Source of the DNA: DALYLB01 sp964468345
GTDB lineage: Bacteria > Acidobacteriota > Blastocatellia > RBC074
Direction of reading: 5' to 3'
Assembly (NCBI GenBank): GCA_964468345.1
Contig: CAYXVZ010000008.1
Coordinates: forward strand, 62,001 to 126,000
DNA: 64,000 nucleotides
Below the pieces are notes generated by a model that saw only the letters and a program-made list of their open reading frames with translations, had not been told where the DNA came from and did not search any database. The position numbers were made by a program, and so were the translations under genes. This document shows, in pieces, positions 58,685-64,000 of the stretch. Position 1 is the stretch's first letter. Every line of letters starts with the position of its first letter.

Positions 58685-58766
58685 CAGCGGACAGGAATAT
58701 GAACGACAAGAAAATAGAATCAACACGAAAAAGACATTTTCTTGTCGTTCATATTCCTGTCCGCTG
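58685..58766. repeat. 31-bp perfect inverted repeat after GH51
   Basis: Arms 58685-58715 (CAGCGGACAGGAATATGAAC...) and 58736-58766 are exact complements around a 20-base loop. It lies between GH51 and the CE12-GH106 gene on the same strand and is a candidate terminator or mRNA processing/stability site. Confidence 0.85.
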
Positions 58767-58816
58767 TCTCGGCTCACAGTAAATGCAAAGGTGAACCACC
58801 CTATATCTGAGAAGGC

Positions 58817-61800
58817 ATGAGAAATCAAAAGGCAAAAGGCAAAACTCAAAAGGCAAGCGGTATTCAAAAGTGGCGAATCTTAAACGGGCGGGTCTCAACC
58901 TTCTGCCTTTTGATTTTTGCCTTTTGCCTTTTGATATTTTCAGCAACGGCAACCTTTGTTCCGGCATCTGCGCTGCCGCAGTCACCAGCCCGCAAACCGG
59001 TGCTTTATCTGATCGGCGATTCGACGGTGAACACGCCGACGCGCGGACAGATGGGATGGGGCACGGCGCTGCCGGAGTTTTTCGATCTCGATAAAATCAA
59101 GATCGAAAATCGCGCGCGCGGCGGGCGCAGCAGCCGGACATTCTTCACGGAAGGCCTCTGGAAAGAGGTTTTCGATGCATTGCAACCGGGCGATTATTTG
59201 CTGATGCAATTCGGTCACAATGACGGCGGCCCCGTCAATGATACCTTCCGCGCACGCGGCTCGATCAAAGGCACCGGCGAAGAAACGGAGGAGATCGATA
59301 ACCTCATCACGAAAAAACATGAGATCGTTCACAGCTATGGCTGGTATCTGCGACGCTATATTTCGGACGCGAAAGCCAAAGGCGCAAGGCCGATCGTGCT
59401 CTCGCCCGTACCCCGCAATAACTGGAAGAACGGCCGCATCCCGCGAGCCGCGGCGGATTACGGCAAATGGGCCGCGGAGGTCGCGCAATCGCAGAATGTC
59501 TCTTTTATCGATCTGAACCAAATTACGGCACGCCATTACGAATCGCTCAAGCCACACACAGTAAAGGCGGAATACTTCACGGATGCGGACGACACGCATA
59601 CATCGCCTGCCGGGGCTGTGCGAAATGCAGCCTCCGTTACCGAAGGAATTCAGCGCCTGCTGAACTGCTCGCTCAAAAACTATCTGCACGCGCGGCCGAT
59701 CCCAGAGTCCATTGCCGTGGCGACTGCCGCCATGCAGCAGCGCGTCGATGCGATGCCCGACAGCCTGGCGGATTTACAGCGAAAGTTTCAATCGCCGCCC
59801 GATGATGCGCGCATTATGATGCGATGGTGGTGGTTCGGTCCCGCAGTGACCAAGGAAGGCATCGAACGCGAGCTTCGCCAGATGAAAGAATTCGGCATCG
59901 GCGGCGTCGAGATTCAGCCCGTTTATCCGCTCTCTCTCGACGATGAAAGCAAGGGGATCAAAAATCTGGCCTTTCTCTCGCCGGAGTTTCTCGAAGCTCT
60001 TCGCTTCGCGAATCAGAAGGCCCGTGAATTGGGCCTTCGCGTGGATCTGACGCTGGGCAGCGGCTGGCCGTATGGCGGGCCGACAGTTCCGATTACGCAG
60101 GCCGCAAGCAAGCTGCGCGTCGATCGAATCAAACTGCAAGCCGGACAAAAATCGTTTTCCCTTCCCAAAATCTCCGATGGAGAAAAACTGATCGCCGTCT
60201 TTCTCGGACAGAAAGAAATCACTTCCATACGCGACGCCGCGGTCGATTTGCCGGAAGCGCCGACATCGCCGGATGAAGCCCTCGTATTCATCGCAAGCCG
60301 CACGCGGCAGCAGGTCAAGCGCGCCGCCTTTGGCGCCGAGGGCTTCGTGCTGAACCATTACGACCGCGCGGCGCTCGATCAATATTTGCAGAAAGTCGGC
60401 GAGCCGTTACTGTCCGCCTTCGGCGATCAACCGCCCTATGCCGTGTTCTGCGACAGCCTCGAGGTGTTCAATTCCGATTGGACGGGAGACTTTCTCGAAG
60501 AATTCCAAAAACGGCGCGGCTATGATTTAAAGCCTTTTCTGCCCGCCCTGGTCCGCGACATCGGCCCGGAGACCGGCAGCATCCGTCAGGATTGGGGACA
60601 GACGCTGACCGAACTGCTCAATGAACGATTTCTGGCGCCGATGCAGCAATGGGCCAAAGCGCACAAGACGCGCTTCCGCATTCAGGGCTATGGCATCCCG
60701 CCCGCGACCATCGGCAGCAATGCGCTTGTCGATTTAACCGAAGGCGAGGGCTCTCACTGGAAAACGTTGCGCGCATCGCGATGGGCTTCATCCGCCAATC
60801 ACCTGTTCGGAAGAAACATCACGTCGTCTGAAACCTGGACATGGCTGCATTCGCCTTCATTTCGCGCGACGCCGCTCGACACCAAGGCCGAAGCGGACCT
60901 GCATTTTCTGCAGGGAATCAATCAGCTGATCGGGCATGGCTGGCCGTATACGCCTGAGAAGGCCGAATATCCAGGCTGGCGACTGTATGCGGCCGCGGTC
61001 TTCAATGAAAAAAATCCATGGTCGATCGCCATGCCGGATATTTCGAAATACCTGCAGCGGCTCAGCTATATTCTTCGCCAGGGACAGCCGATCAACGACG
61101 TCGCCTTTTATCTGCCGAATAGCGATGCCTGGGCCGGATTCCTCAATCCGAAAGTGCACTATATGATCGAGGCGCTCAAAGAACGCATTGGCGAGCACGC
61201 CGTCGCCGAGGTGCTGGAGGCCGGCTTCAATCTGGATTTTTTTGATGATGAAGTCCTAAAAAATCTCGGCAAGGTCGAAAACGGCGCGCTTGTAATGGGA
61301 AGCAATCGGTACAAAGCTGTCGTGCTTCCGAACGTGGAGCGTATTCCTCTGGAAACACTTCGGCAGCTCAATGCCTTTGCGCGTCAGGGCGGAATCGTCG
61401 TCGCGCTGCGCAGAAAACCCGCTTCGCTGCCGGGACGCATTACAAGCGAAGCCGATAAGGCGGAACTCAATTCCCTCTTGCAGCGCCTGTTCTCGGGCGA
61501 AAAACCTTCAGCCCATTTCATTCCCGAAGACAAGGACCTGGGTGAAGGGCTCGCCTCTCTGACGCGCCCGGACGTCATAGTTTCACCGCTCGCTCCCGGA
61601 ATCGGCTTTCTTCACCGGCGCACGCCGGAGGCGGATTTTTATTTTCTCGCCAATTCAACAAATGAGCGGAAGACATTGAGCGCAGGCTTTCGTGTAACGG
61701 CGCAGAACGCGGAGTTATGGAATCCGATCACCGGAACTGTATCGTCATTGCAGGCGAATTTCGACGAGCGCGGCGCGACCGTACCTCTTGCATTCGAGCC

Positions 61801-62398
61801 TTACGAATCTCATTTGATCGTCTTTTCGCGTCGGCGGACCTCAGCTGCCCCACGCCCCAATACGGCAATCTCATCGATCGATCTGAGCGAGGCCTGGCAG
61901 CTCACCATCGGGCAATCGACACGAAACTTGCAGAAGCTGCAATCCTGGACCGAGGATGCCGCAACGCGTTTTTATTCGGGAACGGCAACCTATGAAAAAG
62001 AAGTGACAATCCCGGCCGGGCCCGCGGGCGCGCACGTCTTCCTTGATTTCGGGCCGGGCGCAGCGATCCCTGAAACGCCGCGCAGAAATGGAATGCGCGC
62101 CTGGCTGGAGGCACCGGTCCGAGAAGCCGCTCTGGTATACGTGAATGGCCAGCGCGCAGGCTCCGTCTGGGCGCCACCATACACTCTTGAGATCACGAAG
62201 TTCCTGAAACCGGGACGTAATCAATTAAAGATAACTGTGGGCAACACAGCCATCAATCATATGACGGGCCGGCCGCTGCCTGATTATAAGGATGTGCATC
62301 GGAAATATGGGGAACGATTTCAACCGCAGGATTTTGAGAACCTGGCGCCGCTGCCGTCAGGCATATTGGGGCCGGTCAAATTGATGATCGTAAGATAA
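58817..62398 (+). CDS. Fusion of CE12-type rhamnogalacturonan acetylesterase and GH106 alpha-L-rhamnosidase
   Basis: 1193 residues. After an N-terminal signal, a SGNH/GDSL esterase (about residues 55-285) shows LYLIGDSTVNTPTRGQMGWG, RARGGRSSRTF, LMQFGHNDGG and the Asp/His of DADDTHTSPAGA, the CE12 pattern. From about residue 325 a GH106 rhamnosidase follows: ARIMMRWWWFGPAVTKEGIE, FGIGGVEIQPVYPL, LGLRVDLTLGSGWPYGGP, with a C-terminal galactose-binding-like sandwich (about 1025-1193) carrying YVNGQRAGSVWAPPY. I know these as separate enzymes; here they are one exported protein that would deacetylate galacturonic acid and release rhamnose. The signal region (to about residue 45) is encoded by the inverted repeat 58822-58937. 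GAAGG is only one base before the ATG, a poor spacing; no other in-frame start is available. Confidence 0.9.
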   Translation: MRNQKAKGKTQKASGIQKWRILNGRVSTFCLLIFAFCLLIFSATATFVPASALPQSPARKPVLYLIGDSTVNTPTRGQMGWGTALPEFFDLDKIKIENRARGGRSSRTFFTEGLWKEVFDALQPGDYLLMQFGHNDGGPVNDTFRARGSIKGTGEETEEIDNLITKKHEIVHSYGWYLRRYISDAKAKGARPIVLSPVPRNNWKNGRIPRAAADYGKWAAEVAQSQNVSFIDLNQITARHYESLKPHTVKAEYFTDADDTHTSPAGAVRNAASVTEGIQRLLNCSLKNYLHARPIPESIAVATAAMQQRVDAMPDSLADLQRKFQSPPDDARIMMRWWWFGPAVTKEGIERELRQMKEFGIGGVEIQPVYPLSLDDESKGIKNLAFLSPEFLEALRFANQKARELGLRVDLTLGSGWPYGGPTVPITQAASKLRVDRIKLQAGQKSFSLPKISDGEKLIAVFLGQKEITSIRDAAVDLPEAPTSPDEALVFIASRTRQQVKRAAFGAEGFVLNHYDRAALDQYLQKVGEPLLSAFGDQPPYAVFCDSLEVFNSDWTGDFLEEFQKRRGYDLKPFLPALVRDIGPETGSIRQDWGQTLTELLNERFLAPMQQWAKAHKTRFRIQGYGIPPATIGSNALVDLTEGEGSHWKTLRASRWASSANHLFGRNITSSETWTWLHSPSFRATPLDTKAEADLHFLQGINQLIGHGWPYTPEKAEYPGWRLYAAAVFNEKNPWSIAMPDISKYLQRLSYILRQGQPINDVAFYLPNSDAWAGFLNPKVHYMIEALKERIGEHAVAEVLEAGFNLDFFDDEVLKNLGKVENGALVMGSNRYKAVVLPNVERIPLETLRQLNAFARQGGIVVALRRKPASLPGRITSEADKAELNSLLQRLFSGEKPSAHFIPEDKDLGEGLASLTRPDVIVSPLAPGIGFLHRRTPEADFYFLANSTNERKTLSAGFRVTAQNAELWNPITGTVSSLQANFDERGATVPLAFEPYESHLIVFSRRRTSAAPRPNTAISSIDLSEAWQLTIGQSTRNLQKLQSWTEDAATRFYSGTATYEKEVTIPAGPAGAHVFLDFGPGAAIPETPRRNGMRAWLEAPVREAALVYVNGQRAGSVWAPPYTLEITKFLKPGRNQLKITVGNTAINHMTGRPLPDYKDVHRKYGERFQPQDFENLAPLPSGILGPVKLMIVR
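58822..58937. repeat. Inverted repeat, CAAAAGGCAAA family, copy 3, inside the CE12-GH106 coding region
   Basis: Arms 58822-58855 and 58904-58937 are complementary over 34 bp with two mismatches, around a 48-base loop. Both contain ATCAAAAGGCAAAAGGCAAA or its complement. The left arm encodes the basic start and the right arm the hydrophobic core of the signal peptide of the fused enzyme. Confidence 0.85.
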
Positions 62399-62399
62399 A

Positions 62400-62436
62400 A
62401 AGAATAGGACCTAGAAGTCTTCTAGGTCCTATTCTT
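62400..62436. terminator. 18-bp palindromic hairpin ending the pectin locus
   Basis: AAGAATAGGACCTAGAAG and its complement meet at a single T (62418). It lies between convergent genes; the right end is T-rich (CTTCTTT), so it may end both. Its AAG-T-CTT centre matches the element at 34136-34174. Confidence 0.7.
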
Positions 62437-62442
62437 CTTTGA

Positions 62443-63303
62443 TCAAAACCGCCCCGCCCGATGCCAGGGCCGTTTTCCCGCGACGATATTCGCCATGCTG
62501 CGCGTAGGATTCAAAAAGGTGCGCATCAACACCCGGGCAATGCGATTGTCGATCAAGCTTTCCAGGCGAGCCACCAGATAACGATCCAGCATGTCTTCTC
62601 CCACGAGCCAGGCGGTTCCCATTGTGGGAGTCACAACCAGATCCACCCAGGCCATGGGATTTCGTTGTTTTCGATAGGGACGAATTCCGATATTGCCAAT
62701 CGACGCCTCACTGAGCAGGCCAATTTCGAATTGTGCGCTATTGAGGGCCGCCCAGCCGAGAGCCTTGAGCCGGCTGTTGCGATAAGCGCGTGAGAATGCA
62801 GGATCGAGCGTTCGGCCCGCTGAATCGTTCTGAACTTGAATGAATCCGCTCACGGCGCCCTGCATCGGATGGCCGATGTAATTCACCAGGAATGGATCGC
62901 CATCATCCCAACCGCGCAGATTTCGCACCGATCGAAAATAGTCTTTAAAAAAAGGGCCGACGAGTTCCGCCCGGCTCCCTTTCTCAGTCGCCATCCGAAA
63001 ACCATGCATGATGCCCAGAAAATATGCGGACTGTTTGATCGCATCTTTCCATTGGAAGCCGGAACGCGGTTTTGGTTCCAGGTCGGACGGAGGCACCGCA
63101 GGAGGCTCGAACATCTCTTGCGGCTCCTGCATGGAAAAATAAAACGGCGGTGTGACGGCTGAATGAAACACGCACTCGGGGACTGCCGGCATTGCGGGCA
63201 GGTCGATGTTCTGCGCCTGCCCAGCACTGGAGATGACGATGAACAGGAGCAGAATCCCCACCAGCCTGTCCCTTCCTGCACACGGAATCTGTTTGATCTG
63301 CAT
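62443..63303 (-). CDS. Exported protein of unknown function
   Basis: 286 residues from ATG 63303 (MQIKQIPCAGRDRLVGILLL, a signal peptide with LLLFIVISSAGQAQ). I do not recognise the family. The mature part has a Pro-rich stretch (PSDLEPKPRSGFQWKDAIKQ), then a hydrophobic segment with His/Gly motifs (FLGIMHGFRM, YIGHPMQGAVSGFIQVQND) and VDLVVTPTMGTAWLVGEDML, which suggests a periplasmic or outer-membrane-associated protein. The C-terminus is basic. It is convergent with the pectin locus and divergent from the last gene. An upstream in-frame ATG (63333) would add ten residues. Confidence 0.7.
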   Translation of the reverse strand: MQIKQIPCAGRDRLVGILLLFIVISSAGQAQNIDLPAMPAVPECVFHSAVTPPFYFSMQEPQEMFEPPAVPPSDLEPKPRSGFQWKDAIKQSAYFLGIMHGFRMATEKGSRAELVGPFFKDYFRSVRNLRGWDDGDPFLVNYIGHPMQGAVSGFIQVQNDSAGRTLDPAFSRAYRNSRLKALGWAALNSAQFEIGLLSEASIGNIGIRPYRKQRNPMAWVDLVVTPTMGTAWLVGEDMLDRYLVARLESLIDNRIARVLMRTFLNPTRSMANIVAGKRPWHRAGRF

Positions 63304-63578
63304 TTCGTCGCGTTCCCTACCTTCGATGAACAATGTGCAAAGAACAGACCAAAAGTGTGGATTTTAAGTTCAGGGCACGGGAGGCCTGCAATTTGCACAG
63401 CATTTATTGCGGGTGAGAATGCGGGCCAAACCGCCCTCTCTCTGCAATCAACTGTTGCAAGAGGCAGCAGTATCCATACGCGGATGTTCGAAAGACGAAA
63501 TCATGTTCGCCTCGAATGCACGCGGTACGTATTGGAAATGAACTCCTGGCGAGTTCAGTTGCATTGGAGTCAGAAAGA

Positions 63579-64000
63579 ATGATTTGTCGAGTATGTAATC
63601 AACCTATCAGCTTTGTCCGGGGTCGTTATCCGGGTCGAAAACGAAAAGCAACACAGGCGATCCACGATTATGAGGTGCAGGAGATCCTGCAACAGACGCA
63701 CGGAGAGATTGTTCATCCGCCTTCGGGTGCGCAACGCACATTGCGCATCAAGCTCGAGGCGAACCATCCGCCAGTCAACCATCACGTGCAGACCGTTGAG
63801 CAGCCGAGTGCGCAATCGCAGATCGATCCGACTGCTGAAGATGCACGCGATCCGGATCAACTCAAAATGGAAAATCAGGTTGAGGCTGGAAGCAAACGAA
63901 TGGAACGAGAGCGCGAGCAATATCACGCGGTCAGTCCAACCTTAACCGGCGGCGACGTCGATGCCGCATGGCAGGAAGCCGAATCGACCGGTGAAGAAAC
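63579..64000 (+). CDS. DUF6335-like protein, 3' end cut by window edge
   Basis: The frame opens at ATG 63579 with GGAG ten bases upstream and stays open to the end of the window (140 codons seen). The N-terminus has a single CRVC pair (MICRVCNQPISFVRGRY), then a basic and a Gln/Glu-rich stretch, then the motif SPTLTGGDVDAAWQEAE, which I recall from DUF6335 proteins, abundant in cyanobacteria. Usually this region is followed by GGxxxTPDQ-type sequence, which would lie just beyond the window. Function unknown; a strand-swapped zinc site is not evident from one CxxC. Confidence 0.6.
   Translation, partial: MICRVCNQPISFVRGRYPGRKRKATQAIHDYEVQEILQQTHGEIVHPPSGAQRTLRIKLEANHPPVNHHVQTVEQPSAQSQIDPTAEDARDPDQLKMENQVEAGSKRMEREREQYHAVSPTLTGGDVDAAWQEAESTGEE

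Overview
The window looks like chromosomal DNA of an Acidobacteriota-type bacterium (possibly Blastocatellia or a relative). This is inferred from the gene families: an Oar-like TonB-dependent receptor with an N-terminal carboxypeptidase-regulatory domain, a winged-helix/TolB-propeller membrane regulator, a DUF1592/DUF1552 pair, an FG-GAP/DUF11 surface protein and secreted caspase-like proteins. LpxD, an LptF/LptG permease and outer-membrane receptors show a Gram-negative envelope. No phage, IS transposase, CRISPR array or rRNA was seen; there is one tRNA (Gln, CTG).

Bases 1-15700 are mostly housekeeping genes: pssA (5' cut), guaA, dnaE, accA, ssb, recN, miaB, a DUF151 nuclease-like gene, parA-parB, an unknown gene, lpxD and a XerC/D recombinase. 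Bases 15800-25000 hold an aldehyde dehydrogenase, a minus-strand envelope-stress cluster (ECF sigma, zinc anti-sigma, Spy-like protein, lipoprotein solute-binding protein), a divergent XRE-regulator/ImmA pair, a secreted DinB-like protein and a fused LptF-LptG permease. Bases 25000-34200 carry a beta-propeller surface protein, metK-ahcY (methyl cycle), and acs with an Uma2-like gene and a DUF442-like gene. Bases 34300-38700 hold an unusually long smc and tRNA-Gln.

Bases 38700-50300 are accessory: DUF1552 and a cytochrome-like DUF1592/LamG protein, a zinc-ribbon membrane protein, two consecutive secreted caspase-fold proteins (one fused to a formylglycine-generating-enzyme-like domain, one to a DUF4384-like domain) and a winged-helix/TolB regulator. 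Bases 50600-62400 form a rhamnogalacturonan-I utilisation locus: TonB-dependent receptor, PL11 lyase, GH51 arabinofuranosidase, and one 1193-residue protein joining a CE12-type acetylesterase to a GH106 rhamnosidase. Together these could import pectin fragments, cut the backbone, remove arabinan side chains and acetyl groups, and release rhamnose. An unknown exported protein and the start of a DUF6335-like gene end the window.

The most unusual signals are non-coding. (i) There are many very long, nearly perfect inverted repeats between genes, including a three-locus family built on a CAAAAGGCAAA unit. One member lies inside the 5' end of the CE12-GH106 gene and appears to encode its signal peptide. 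(ii) A 12-bp motif, TGCGTCTGATAA, recurs in four intergenic regions. (iii) A 29-bp inverted repeat covers the ribosome-binding site of the second caspase gene. Coordinates of starts are my choice from ribosome-binding sites and family alignment from memory; no database search was possible.
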